From contig CM039503.1 in NCBI GenBank assembly GCA_022432975.1, positions 49,393,259 to 49,457,258 on the forward strand: DNA of 64,000 nucleotides. The letters run 5' to 3'. This stretch comes from Begonia masoniana (taxonomy: Eukaryota > Streptophyta > Magnoliopsida > Cucurbitales > Begoniaceae). Positions 35,550 to 49,320 of the stretch are shown in pieces; the stretch's first letter is position 1; every line of letters begins with the position of its first letter. Made by a program: the position numbers and the translations under genes. The notes under the pieces are model-generated. The model was not told the DNA's origin and did not search any database. It was given only the letters and a program-made list of their open reading frames with translations.

Positions 35550-36981
35550 GGGAAAAATGCAAAAAGGAGAAAAAGGTTTGGGAAATAGGCAAAAAAAAGA
35601 CAAAGGTTTAGTTTTAGGCAAAAAAAGGAAAGGTGTTTGAAAAATAGGCAAAAAAAAAAAAAATCTAGCGGTTTTTTGTTCAAGGCACGGCGAGAGGCCG
35701 GCTGGTCCATCGGACCGGCTGGCCTCTAATTTTTTTATTAAAAAATAAAGGAGAGGCTGGCTGGTCTGATGGACCAGCCGGCCTCTCTGTTTCTTTTTTA
35801 AAAAAAACTTAATTTTTTATTAAAAATTATGTTTTTTATTAAAAAAATTAATTTTTTAATTTAAAAAGAATAGAGGCCGGCTGGTTCATCAGACCAGCAG
35901 GCCTCTACTTTATTTTTTATTAAAAAAAATAATTTTATAAATTTAAAAAATAATTTTTTTAAGTAAAAAATTAATTTTTTATTAAAAAAATTAGTTTTTT
36001 TATTAAAAAATAAAAAAGAGGCCGGTTTGTCCGATCGGACTAGTCGGCCTCTCCACCCCTATAAAAATCGCTCTTCCCCATTCAAATCCATACCTCCAAA
36101 CATCTCTCGAATATTTTTCTACTCTTCGAATATTTTCTATTCCGGTGATATTATTAATTCATTAATAAATTGTTTATTCTTAAAAAATTAAACTACTATG
36201 AATTTTGATCTACTAGGCTTGGATTGTTTCTACAGCCTTGTACATATGGATTTTCTGATAACAAATCAGAATTGAGTAATGTTCGCCATAAACAGAAAAT
36301 CTATATGTACAAGGCTGTAGAAACAATCCAAGCCTAGTAGATCAAAATTCATGGTAGTTTAATTTTTTAAGAATAAACAATTTATTAATGAATTAATAAT
36401 ATTACCGGAATAGAAAATATTCGAGGAGTAGAAAAATATTCGAAAGATGTTTGGAGGTGTGAATTTAAATGAGGAAGAGCGATTTTTATAGGGGTGGAGA
36501 GCCCGGCTGGTCCGATCGGACCAACCGGCCTCTTTTTTATTTTTTACTTAAAAAAATTATTTTTTAAATTTATAAAATTATTTTTTTTAATAAAAAATAA
36601 ATAGAGGCCGGCTGGTCTGATGAATTAGCCGGCCTCTATTCTTTTTAAATTAAAAAATTAATTTTTTTTAATAAAAAATATAATTTTTTAATAAAAAATA
36701 TAATTTTTTAATAAAAAATTAATTTTTTTTTTTAAAGAAATAGAGAGGCCGGCTGGTCATCAGACCAGCCGGCCTCTCCTTTATTTTTTAATAAAAAAAT
36801 TAGAGGCCGGTCGGTGCGATGGACCAGCCGGCCTCTCGCCGTGCTTGAACAAAAAACCACCAGATTTTCTTTTTTTTGCCTATTTTTCAAACACCTTTCT
36901 TTTTTTTTTTTGCCTAAAACTAAACCTTTGTTTTTTTTTTTCCTATTTCCCAAACCTTTTTTTCCTTTTTGCATTTTTCCC
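35550..36981. mobile_element. Foldback Mutator-like element, 1432 bp, with 9-bp target duplication TTTGGTTTT
   Basis: Left arm 35550-36257 and right arm 36293-36981 are inverted copies around a 35-bp spacer, so almost the whole element can form one hairpin. TTTGGTTTT flanks both sides exactly (35541-35549, 36982-36990). Nine-bp duplications and the GGGAAAAATGCAAAAAGG start fit the Mutator superfamily. Each arm holds about four short GC-rich palindromes of the type GAGGCCGGCTGGTC/GACCAGCCGGCCTC, separated by T/A-only stretches. No transposase. Confidence 0.88.
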
Positions 36982-37052
36982 TTTGGTTTTTATAAGCTTG
37001 AGATTACAAAATGGAAGAACACACAAAACGCACTCTCAGATTTTGTGTAACA

Positions 37053-38799
<1,747 letters not shown>

Positions 38800-38814
38800 T
38801 CACATTTTTTTTAA

Positions 38815-39503
38815 GCGTTAAAACCAATTTGATCCCCAAATAATATTTTAATTTGAAACCATCCTTCAATTAAAAATCTTAATAACTAAAAATTTAAACT
38901 ATACAAAATATAAAATATCAAACTATGGCGAGTGGTCGATCACTCATCATTCTCAATTTATACCTAGAATCGGGGACCGATCACCCCATTCTAAATTAAT
39001 ACCGCGAACGGAGACCGATCACTTCTCGTTCTGTTCAGTGCTTACGTGACACTTAACGTATTAGGTCAGATGGTCAATGTGGGGGGAGAACGGGTGGTCA
39101 CTGCCCCGAAATCACCCCCACTCTCAAACATTGTTATTGAGAACGGGGATCATTTCGGGGTGGTGACCATCCATTTCTGAATACCTCTAAAATAGGGAGG
39201 CGGGAATAAGGGGCCGTTGGGGACGGGAACTCTCCGTTCTCCAATCACGTACAGTGTATATTGAACGGGGGGTCCCCGCCACCCACATCGACCCCTTGAT
39301 CTAACACATCTAGTGTCACGTAAACACTGGACAAAACGGAGTGATCGACCCCCCATTCTAAGAGTAAATTGAGAATGGTAGGTGATCGGCCACCCGTTAG
39401 GGTTTGATCTGTTTTAGTTTTTATAGTTTAAGGTTTTAATTATTAGACTTTTTAGTTTATGAGATGTTTCAATAGTACTTTGGGGGTCAAATTGGTTTTA
39501 ACC
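38815..39503. mobile_element. Inverted-repeat element after the peroxidase gene
   Basis: The left end GTTAAAACCAATTTGATCCCC pairs with the right end GGGGTCAAATTGGTTTTAAC. Weaker inverted similarity continues through AGTGGTCGATCACTC/GGTGATCGGCCACC and CTTACGTGACACT/AGTGTCACGTAAAC towards the middle. T-rich flanks TTTTTTTTAA on both sides (38805-38814, about 39504-39515) could be a 9-10-bp target duplication, which would suggest a non-autonomous Mutator-like element. There is no coding sequence. Confidence 0.65.
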
Positions 39504-39515
39504 TTTTTTTTTTAA

Positions 39516-40004
39516 TCAAGCAAAATAAAATAAGGTTTTATAACAATCTATTAATGGTTTTGGTTACTTTTGAGAGCATATTTATCTCATAAAATTAGAT
39601 TCCCATTATCAATCATGACAACATTTTACGTGCCCAAATTGAACATGTGTCCTTTAATGTGGATAAAGTAACAATTCCATACAATCTGATCCACAATTTT
39701 TAATGAATCTAATAATAACTTAATTTTAAGAAGTTATTTATAAAGTCATGCATCCAATAAATTATTTTGAAAGCAATTTATTGTCGAATTGGTCATCAAA
39801 TAAATTATTTTGAAATTAAAAAAAAAAAATTATTTTTAGATATTTTTTCAGTATTATCCATGATTAAATCTTTAAACGATTGAATTTAAAAGAGTTAAAA
39901 ACCCGTAAAGAGTGGGATTAATTTCAACAAACTCTTCAATGATCGTTATCCTTCTTCCTTATTTACGTCGAAAATAATCATTCATTTTCAAAGAGAAGGA
40001 ACAA
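39516..40004. promoter_or_regulatory. Upstream region of galactokinase
   Basis: AT-rich, no gene seen. It includes the presumed promoter and short 5' leader (AAAGAGAAGGAACAA before the ATG). Confidence 0.4.
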
Positions 40005-43000
40005 ATGGCGAAACACGAAGAGCTTCCCATCCCCGTCTTCTCAACCTTGGAGCCTGTCTACGGCGGCGGCTCTCAGCTCGAAGAAGCTCAGCTTCGATTC
40101 GATCTTTTGAAATCCAAGTTTCTTCAAGTATTTGGTCATCCCCCTGAGGTTTTCGCTCGCTCCCCTGGTATTCTTTTTCTCCGCCAAACCCGTCGTTCTT
40201 TCCAATTCGTTTCTTTTCTCTGTGATTTTGGGCGTAACTATTTTGATGAGTGGCAAACCATTTTTTTTTTTCGAAATCAATGTTTGTAATTTCAATAAAA
40301 ACATTGTTCGATTCGTTGCAGGTAGAGTGAACTTGATCGGAGAGCACATTGATTATGAGGGATACTCGGTGTTGCCCATGGCAATTCGGCAAGATACTAT
40401 TGTCGCTATAAGGAAGAATTATGATGGTGAAAAGCTTCTCAGAATTGCTAATGTGAATGATAAATATTCCATTTGCTCTTATCCTGCCGATCATGATCAG
40501 GTTCTACTTGAATCCATTTTTTATATTTAGTTTTTGAACTGTAAATTAGTATGCCTAGGCATTAAATATTTTTTTCCCCAATTAGAATAGTGCTAGAGGT
40601 CTTTGTTGAAATTTATAATGGAACCATCACCATCTCTTTTCTGATAATACCTACTTTTGTGATTAAGGCAGCAAAAAGTTTCTCTTTTTTTTTTTTTTAA
40701 TTATAATTGATCTTGATACTGACCGTGGATAGACGTTGATTTGTGCACAACAGGTGGAGAACTTGATTTTCAAACTTCTCTAGTTGTCGTCATTATTGAC
40801 CTTCTCCATTTTGTAGGAAATTGATTTGAAGAATCACAAATGGGGGCATTACTTTATTTGTGGGTAAGACACTTGATACTTTAAGTATTTTTTTCTACAA
40901 TTGCCTTCCACTCATGAGATACATTTACTAAATGTTTTGGCTGGAGAGTTGTATTCATGACATATTTAAGTTCATAATCTCCATAATTGAATCGCATGTT
41001 TTGAGTTTAACGTTGCCTGCTCAATAATCTTTCTTATAGCAGCTGCTCGTTGTTTCAGGTACAAAGGCTATCACGAATATGCTAGATCAAAAGGAATTGA
41101 TGTTGGTTTACCAGTCGGGCTAGATATTCTTGTCGATGGAACTGTTCCTACAGGTGTAATTTCCTTTTGAAGCAATATTGAGTTGTTGGATTTAGTATTT
41201 ATAGATCGCTATCTGGCTATTTGAAGGGTGAAAGTCATTGTGTTTCTAAATGAATTGATACATTTCTAGGTCCATTATATTCTTGCAGGTTCTGGGCTAT
41301 CAAGCTCTGCAGCATTTGTTTGCTCTTCCACTATTGCTATTATGGCTGCCTTTGATGTGAATTTCCCAAAGGTACAATTTAAATCTATTTACTTGGGCAT
41401 GATTAATTACATGCCATCACGTTTATGAGTGATGTTAAGATCTTAAAACTATTCAGTACCAAATTCGAGTTCTAGCAGGATTGTAAGATGTGCTATGGGA
41501 AACTCTTAAACTTAAATTTGTATATTGTTTTCCTTGTTCTTTGTACATTTATTTTATGTTCATCAGGATACTAACATTCTTTCCATGATCGAAACAGAAA
41601 GAAGTTGCCCAGCTTACATGTGAATGTGAAAGACACATTGGTACACAATCTGGTGGAATGGATCAGGTATGTGGTTTTACATATAATTATCTTAAAAATG
41701 TGGAGTTTTTGCATTTTATTAAAAACACAAAAAGTATGTTCATATCATTTCGTTTTTCCATATACTGACTTTTTTGCTACATTTGCTGTGTTTTTTAGTT
41801 GTTTTTGTACTCATCCGTATCTTTATGAACCTTATTTTTTATAATATTTTTTTTTATCAAACTGGTTTTCTTGGATTGGAATACTTGTATTCGAAATAGT
41901 TTTTATGAGTTGACAAATAGAAAAGGTGTGGTTTACGCAGTTTAATTATGCAGTCTTTCTGTTAGATTTATTGCAATTGTCAAATAATTTTTCATAGTAT
42001 AGTGTTCAACGGCTGAGTTCATGTGATCTTGGGATTTTATATGACAGTTCTTAGTTGCATTACTCTCCAAATTTCTCTTTAATACAAATTGAGAGAACCC
42101 GTAATAACATGAACTCTTTTGACAATTTTGTCACTGTAAGGCGAGTCCATTAATTTCTGTTCTTTATGGAGCAAGCAATACCTTCAGTTATGGCGATATT
42201 ACCTTTGCAGGCAATATCCGTTATGGCCAAATCAGGATTTGCGGAGTTGATTGATTTCAATCCTATCCGAGCCACTGATGTGAAACTTCCTGCTGGGGGA
42301 ACTTTTATTATAGCTCATTCTCTGGCGGAATCTCAGAAAGCTGTCACTGCTGCTACAAATTACAATAATAGAGTCGTTGAATGTCGGCTGGCTGCAGTAA
42401 ATTTTCTTTTTCTTTATCATTTTCTGTGGAAGAAATTTGTTATTTATTTCATTCAAACACAATAATAAAGTGGAAAAAGATTCAATACATTTCTCACCTG
42501 ATATTTTTCAGATTGTACTTGGGATAAAGCTTGGAATGAAACCACAAGAAGCAATATCAAAAGTGAAAACATTGTCTGATGTTGAAGGGCTGTGTCTATC
42601 ATTTGCTTCTAGTCGTGGCTCTTCAGATCCCGTCCTTGCTGTACAGGTATTTTTTTTCTCATTTCCCCCCATATTCGAACAAGAGTTTATTGTCTAGCAA
42701 TTTCGAAGCTGAAGAATTATTTCCTATTCACAATATCATTATAAAGTAATATATTATTTTTGCAAAAGGCACTATTGAAGGAGGAACCTTATACTGCTAC
42801 AGAGATTGAGGAAATCACAGAAGAAAATCTACCATCAGTGTTGGGCAATTCTCCTACTTCATTGGAAGTGTTGAAAGCTGCAGAGCACTTCAAGTTGCAT
42901 CAGGTACCTACCTTATAAGTTGTAGAACTAGTCAGCTGTCTGAAATTATATTTCTATCATTGCAAATTGTTCTTCATGTTTAACAAAAGATGTTTCCTCA

Positions 43001-43783
43001 GAGAGCCTCTCATGTCTATTCTGAAGCCAGAAGAGTTTATGCTTTTAAGGACACCGTATCATCAAATTTAGAGTAAGTTCTACATATTAATCGAATCTCC
43101 ATCATAAGCATTGGATGAAGAATTATGTGATTGATAAACTCGTCTAATCTAATATTTTTACTCCCACTTCCAGTGAGGACTTGTTAAAGAAGCTTGGTGA
43201 TCTTATGAATGACAGCCATTACAGCTGCAGTGTCCTTTATGAGTGCAGGTATCTAATTGTCAGCAATCTTTATTATTTGAGCCTCCACTCTGAAATTTTG
43301 AGTAAGATTTCACTAATTAGTGAGTTTTACATCTGGAAAATGAACTAACATCAAATAAACCAAGTAGTTTTCTTTGTCGTTGCACTATTTATACTGCCAT
43401 GCATTCTGCTAAAATGATATTACACCATGGCTACGTTCGCTTCTCTAGCTGCCCAGAGTTGGAAGAACTAGTAAATATATGCAGGGACAATGGTGCTTTT
43501 GGGGCGAGGCTAACCGGGGCCGGATGGGGGGGTTGTGCAGTTGCATTGGTGAAAGAGAGCATAGTCCCCCAATTTATCCTTAATTTAAAGGTTCGGTTTG
43601 ATAATCTGAGATTAATCATTTTTGTTTGGGATGAATTAATTGGTTGATGGACTATTCTGGGTAATTTCTCAGGAAAGCTACTACCAATCAAGAATTGATA
43701 AAGGGATCATCGGCAAGAATGATCTTGGTCTCTATATCTTTGCTTCCAAGCCATCAAGTGGAGCTGCAATATTCAAGTTTTAA
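40005..43783 (+). CDS. GALK: Galactokinase
   Basis: It phosphorylates galactose to galactose-1-phosphate in the cytosol, the first step of galactose salvage (GHMP kinase family). Thirteen exons: 40005-40167, 40322-40500, 40817-40863, 41059-41153, 41289-41371, 41598-41666, 42211-42396, 42512-42646, 42769-42903, 43002-43072, 43174-43248, 43449-43590, 43673-43783, giving 496 aa, the family length in plants. Signatures: N-terminal [19 protein letters not shown] (galactose binding), [15 protein letters not shown] (ATP loop), [16 protein letters not shown], and the C-terminal [12 protein letters not shown]. All splice sites are GT-AG and phases agree. Nothing is truncated. The start [12 protein letters not shown] is the first Met in frame. 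Confidence 0.96.
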
Positions 43784-44648
43784 ATCATTTTCTCTTTGGT
43801 CTTTCCTACCCTGACTGGTACAAATAAAGCATCAGAACAAATAATTATCTCAAAATTAAATAAAACTTTTATGATGTGATCTGTATAATGCTTAATCATG
43901 ATTTTAAATGACCAATTATAATAAATGGACGACCAAGAATGCGTAAAGTTTCATGTCTTCACAGCTGTGAGAGAATGAGCTGCAATCTCAACGTGGAGGC
44001 TAACCAATCTGACTGGTCAAGAGGCCAGCTTCCTCAGAACTGGGCAAGAGATGTTCTAGACCGAGCATCTACTTGGATTACTAAAGTATTTTACAAACCA
44101 TTGAATGCAGAAACATTACTCTCAAGAAGCAGAAGACATCAACAACAAAACTAAATAGATTTTACAAAACAGTCGTCGAAACTAAAACATGCACTGCCTT
44201 AGAAAGACGGAGACCAAAACAAGAAAAAAATGATATTGTTGAAGACAAATAGCTCACAAAGTAAAAGCTTTGATTCACTGGCATGAAACAGGCAAGTACT
44301 CGAATAAAAACTTACAAAGGACAAAAGTTTGGTTATCAATTCAGTCTCAGCAACGAATTGATAATACCGTTTGATGCATAGCGTTCTCCACTTTTTCAGC
44401 ATAACTCAACAGTCAACAATGTTTATAAAAATAAAAAATAAAAATAACAAACAGAGACTTGACTAACGGGATCATGACTCCAAGAAACACTAGAAAATAA
44501 GATAAGTAGCTTTCTGCAGTTCATGGCTAACTGAAAATATCAGTACTAACAGCACGTGCTGGTGTTGTTGCAGTTTTAACAGATATCTCCAAAGTTCAGG
44601 CTTCAGCAGCTGCTAATTCTTTCTTCCAAATGGAAGAGAACGCCTCAC
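43784..44648. other. Intergenic region between convergent galactokinase and EMC6
   Basis: It holds the two 3' UTRs. AATAAAGC follows the galactokinase stop at 43823. No coding signal seen. Open frames are short and unconserved. Confidence 0.5.
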
Positions 44649-46518
44649 TCAAAATATGTGGACAATGTCGTAAGCAAATCTGTAGATGTTAAGAAAGAAA
44701 CGAGATATACCACTTTGCATATTGAAATGCTTCGAAAAATTATGTATTCCATAGATAAGCTATTGAGAGAAGTCAACTCAAAATTCAATATAGTCTAATG
44801 TACTAATGGAAATTTAAAGATGTACATAAAATTCAATATATCTATACTATCAGTACATGGCCATAAATTTAACAAGCACATGAACTTTTAGTGAGCTTGA
44901 GTAGACTAGAATTAAATTGGAAATTGGTAGGCACTTAAAAGAACAGATGTGGGATTAAATGAACTTTACCAAGCTCCCTCACTTTATATGATTATTATTC
45001 ATCATTTAGGCGCTTATATCAATTAGGTTTTTAGACCTGAGTTTGAGTGCAAAACATCCATCTCATAAGAAACTTAAGTGGGAAACTTTTAAGGTGCTAC
45101 TTTCAAGTTCTGAGATTGCTAATTTTTCTCAAAAAAAAAATTATGGAAAGGATACGTCCAGAACAGCACGAACGACTGCAACATTGCAAGCAAAGAAAAA
45201 AGGTTGATCAGATAAATGAGGAAAAACAATACTAATCTAAAAGAATGACCATAGATATGTTATCATGGTTGTGATATTGGAGTAACGTGTTGAAAATAAA
45301 CAGACCGCAGTGGGGAAGGAGACATAGCTAGCTACAATTGCTAAAATGAAAAATTTTATTTCATCTTTTCTGCAATAAGATATATGATGATCAAGTTTAA
45401 AATACTAGAGCTCCAAGTGAATAATTATACAATAATAATTGTTTACAATACTGGTGAAAAATTACCATGGATTGGGAAAAAAGTTAAATTTCCAATTAAT
45501 GTAAAGCTCAAGTTGGCCGCACAATGTATTTATGATCGCTAAAAATCTATTGTACCATGGGAAAGAAAAACTAAGATCTAATAAAAGATTTTCAGTCAAC
45601 CACACAGAAAAATTGATGATTCGAAGCAAAGACAATTATTTTCTACGGTGATTATCATGATTCAAAATGTTTCTCTGGGAAAATGATGATCAAACCCAAT
45701 AAAGTAACTTGCTAATCAACTTAATTTGAGGGAAATGAAAAAATATTGGAGTAGTGACCATATATTCACCAATTCTTCTGCAACTATTAAATGAGAATGA
45801 ACAACAGCCTCATATCATAAGAATCACACAAGAATAAAGAGAGAGCTAATAACAATGATAAAGAGAATTTGAGCTAAACAGCCAGAAAATTTTAGTAAAT
45901 TTAAAAGCCAAGAAATAAGGGCGTAATAATTTGAGAAATCATACCATGAGACCACCCAAGAACCCATCAAATACAATTTGATTCCAGGAATCAAAATATG
46001 AATGAACGGAAACTTTTGCCTTGGCTATAAGTCCAACTGAAGTAATAGCCATGACTAGAAAATAAAAGACAAATCCGGTCAAGCTTGTAAATCCCAATAT
46101 TCCGGCAATCACACCACCAATTATCGACATAAAAGTTCGGCTGCAATTGAAAGCAAAAATTGCAATTCATCAGTGACCCAAATCAAATAAAATTCTTGGC
46201 AGGCTGCAGACATAGCACAAGATTTTCAGTCGAGATTAGCGATTATCAACCCTTAAATAAATAAATATTTCGAAAAATTATAATCTATTTGTCTCAGTTC
46301 AATCAAAATAAACACAGCCAAATCATTCTGAAGATAATTCATTCTTCTACGGCCATGGTGCAGATTGGGGTATTAATGGATACTTCAAAAAACAAAAAAA
46401 ACCTGTAGTATATAATCTTCATGTTGCTTTGCAAATTCTCCGCATTGAAGATAGGTGTGTCGTTGGCAGTTTCACTCGAATTTTTTCCAATTGCATTAGA
46501 ATCGTTACGTACGGCCAT
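44649..46518 (-). CDS. EMC6: ER membrane protein complex subunit 6
   Basis: EMC6 is a small membrane subunit of the ER complex that inserts and folds multi-span membrane proteins. Exons on the - strand: 46518-46403, 46140-45945, 45175-45156 and 44679-44649. The last two are only 20 and 31 nt. Together they give 120 aa, the family length. The N-terminus MAVRNDSNAIG leads to FNAENLQSNMKIIYYS, RTFMSIIGGVIAGILGF, a hydrophobic segment (TGFVFYFLVMAITSVGL), then HSYFDSWNQIVFDGFLGGLM and the end SFVLFWTFAYDIVHIF, with two or three membrane helices. All introns are GT-AG. An upstream in-frame ATG at 46545 exists, but the family starts here. Confidence 0.93.
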
Positions 46519-48240
46519 AGCTTCTTCTCGAAGGAGCGATCTCACAAAACGTGCCTAATGAAAAAATCGAAAAGATCGTCCAAAACAGAATCGAAGAAAG
46601 TAAAGAACAATTTCAACGTAATTTAAAGAGCAAACCACGACAAAAATCAAACCTCGACGACAGATAGAATAGGGAACCGCTGATGTGAAGACGATCAAAT
46701 TAAAGCTCTGATTAGCCGGAAGCGGAAAACACGTACAGAAGAACCCAACTAGTAGTAGTAGGTAAGGTGCGTTCGCAGTTCTGCTCGATCCAACTCGAAA
46801 AATAAAACAAATACCCAAGCCAGATTCGATTTTCCGGCCCAGATCGGTTCATTTCAGTTACATTGGGCCGTTTGGATGGTCTTGTATCCTCCGCTAGTGT
46901 CTAATTTTCACTTAATTTCAGTAATTGATAATTAATTATAAACAAATTCTTTTTTTCAGCAATTATTTCAAAATTTAGCATTTTTTATTGATTAAACTTA
47001 AGCCATTAGATTAAAAATCAATGGGTATGATTTAGCTTCTAATAATAATAGACAAATATTACCCTCCATAGGAATCACCAATTAGGACCTTTCAATTCCC
47101 AGTTTAATCTAAACGGAGAGTCAACGCACAAACTTATGTAACGGGTTGGCCACGGCCTAGTTGGACTCGTGGGCGTCGGAGTGAGAATGAAATTGTAATT
47201 TTTTGTCTCGTACATCACTGTGACCCTAGTATCCGGTGTCACGGACATGTAATCATCCAAGCAACGTGACGTGAAAAACATTTATTTTTGGTCCAGGATC
47301 TTGAGACCAAACTTTGGACAAATACTTTTTGCCGGTTTAGTCATGGCCTCGACGAAATTTGAGCCTGGATCGAACTTCGACCTAATTTCCATAGACCAGG
47401 TCGGCCAGGATTGGTCCACTACCGACACTGACCCAAGAGGGAGACGGACAATCTCCAGTGACATTCCAGTTAGTATGCAAAATAATGATCCGAAAGAGTC
47501 AGGTCAGATCGATCTCATTAGAAACAAAAATAACAACACAAATGAAAAAGAATAAAACAAACCAGGCCAAATCGCCAAATAACACGAAAGAAGGAACCCG
47601 GCCGAAGAGCCGGAAGAATGGGAACGGCAGAGAAGCTTGATGAACTCCAATACATCATGTGATAGTAAAAAACTAAAAATGGGCAATAGCATTTAAAGAA
47701 CGACTCGTAGAATCAAGATTAAAACACAACAAATATAGGCGAATACGTGTGAAATCAGTCAGAGCCTTACTTGGTTTGGGAGGCAGCCTCCTTCTCTGAC
47801 ATCAGCTACTTCGTCTGATAGACTAAATCACAGGAACAGCAAAAATCCTTTGAATTTTCCGGTCCCAAAAGTTGCTGCTGAACTACATTTGAGTTCATGT
47901 GATTCTCAGACTTTTTGCTGATGCAATAAAACTAAACAGATTAACATAAGACAGCCGCGAAAAAAACAGAAAACAGCAAAATGAGGTTTACTACGTACTG
48001 ACAGTGAAACATGGAGATCCAGTAAGAAACTCAGCAACATGAAAAGAGTTGAATATTTCAAGAAAAGGCACCAAGTATCTAACAATAGAGTAATCTTCAT
48101 TTCTGGACGACAAATTTAAAGTCATATTGAATGATAAACAGCTGACTGTAATCATATAGTATAGTTCCTAGAATAATTACACAAGAAAGTGCTTCCTCAA
48201 AGCATGGGCTATTAACCTACTTACAGACTTGTTCCATAAC
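46519..48240. other. Intergenic region upstream of EMC6 and downstream of the F-box gene
   Basis: Mostly AT-rich. 46519-46800 is the likely EMC6 5' UTR and promoter. 47040-47640 is more mixed in base composition and may be repeat-derived, but I recognise nothing in it. The part nearest 48240 will be the F-box 3' UTR. Confidence 0.4.
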
Positions 48241-49320
48241 TTAACATGAGAAAACAGTGCTCTTGAAAGCATGAGCTGAGAACCACAAAGGAAGCGCTGA
48301 ATTATTCTTCATCGAATACATTTCTTTCCACACCCGACTCATTCTGTGATACACCAATACCTGCTTATGGGTAGCTAAAAACACATATTCGCCAGTTTGG
48401 CTGATCGGGAAGATGCCTGGCATCATTCCTCTGATGCATCTAAGGCTCACAATATCTACCATATGCCATTCTTCCTTTTCGTAGTCGACCAACACCCATA
48501 TTTTCATCCAAGCCTCGGAAATTTGGATTACAGACAGGCAACCATCCAACTCCAACAGGTAGACCCTAGTGCCGGACCCGGAGCTAATTTCATCCGGTAA
48601 TGGCATTTTTCTCCAAATGTCACAATCTAAATCAAGTGCAACAATACCAGAGCAGCTCCCCGTCAACCAATGGAGAGTGCTATTAACAAATACAACTTGA
48701 TTTATATTCATATGAGTGAAATGATCATCTCGAACTGAGACAAACTTCCTCCACTTGTTCAACTCTGAATCGTATACCAAGCATATAAATGTTCCATCAG
48801 GCCTGTGACTAAACGTGCGGTGGTAACCAGCCAAAACGACATTGAATTTGTTAGTGGATAAATTGCAGGCTAAACCAACAAGTGTGGCTTCGCTATCCGG
48901 ATAAAACCTGGTCAAAGGTCTTTCCCTGCTCTTTGGAAGCATCTTTAATTTACGTGTCATTGGATTACAGACATAGAACACAGCTTTGTCAGAAATGCTC
49001 GAGCAACACAGCAATCCATTACAAGAGGCTCTAATCTTAACTCTATCTTTCAAGAAATCTAAAGAAAATTCAGAAACGCCCCTCCGATTTTCTACACAAA
49101 TCAGCCGTGATTTGAACTCCGATGAATCAGAAATCTCTACTAACACCATTGGATTTTTAACAGCGAGTTCATTATACATTCGAACAAAATACTTGTCCGA
49201 AACTAATCTGTACCATGATTTACAAACAGCTTTGCTTTTTACAAGAGACTTGACGGGCAATCTTGATAGAATTTGCAGAACAATTTCGTCAGGAAAAAAC
49301 TCATTCGTCGAAGAATTCAT
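48241..49320 (-). CDS. F-box protein, At5g49610 type
   Basis: Single-exon gene of 359 aa. Residues 8-50 are an F-box (FFPDEIVLQILSRLPVKSLV, then KAVCKSWYRLVSDKYF), the part that docks to SKP1 in SCF ubiquitin ligases. The rest is an F-box-associated/kelch-like substrate domain: ICVENRRGVSEFSLDFLKDR, SCNGLLCCSS, YVCNPMTRKLKMLPKSRERP, NKFNVVLAGYHRTF, RPDGTFICLVYDSE, NKWRKFVSV, IFPISQTGEYVFLATHKQVL. It is intact and reads as the orthologue of Arabidopsis At5g49610 by overall motif order. Its substrate is unknown. Confidence 0.93.
   Translation of the reverse strand: MNSSTNEFFPDEIVLQILSRLPVKSLVKSKAVCKSWYRLVSDKYFVRMYNELAVKNPMVLVEISDSSEFKSRLICVENRRGVSEFSLDFLKDRVKIRASCNGLLCCSSISDKAVFYVCNPMTRKLKMLPKSRERPLTRFYPDSEATLVGLACNLSTNKFNVVLAGYHRTFSHRPDGTFICLVYDSELNKWRKFVSVRDDHFTHMNINQVVFVNSTLHWLTGSCSGIVALDLDCDIWRKMPLPDEISSGSGTRVYLLELDGCLSVIQISEAWMKIWVLVDYEKEEWHMVDIVSLRCIRGMMPGIFPISQTGEYVFLATHKQVLVYHRMSRVWKEMYSMKNNSALPLWFSAHAFKSTVFSC

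Larger units (their letters stand above)
32388..37052 (-). mobile_element. Decayed Ty1/copia retrotransposon, 3' part missing
   Basis: Read leftwards from 37052: a probable LTR (starting TGTTACACAAAATC on the - strand) interrupted by the foldback element 35550-36981, a degenerate primer-site region near 35450 (CAGAGCCG), then gag, protease, integrase and reverse transcriptase. The copia order (integrase before reverse transcriptase) is clear. It stops at 32388 inside reverse transcriptase, where other repeats begin. The C-terminal half and second LTR are not in the window left of that point. Many stops and shifts show an old copy. Confidence 0.8.

Noticed and set aside
42166..42210. Upstream Met in frame with galactokinase exon 7
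   Set aside because: The CTTTGCAG acceptor at 42210 joins exon 6 in phase. The upstream Met lies in the intron.
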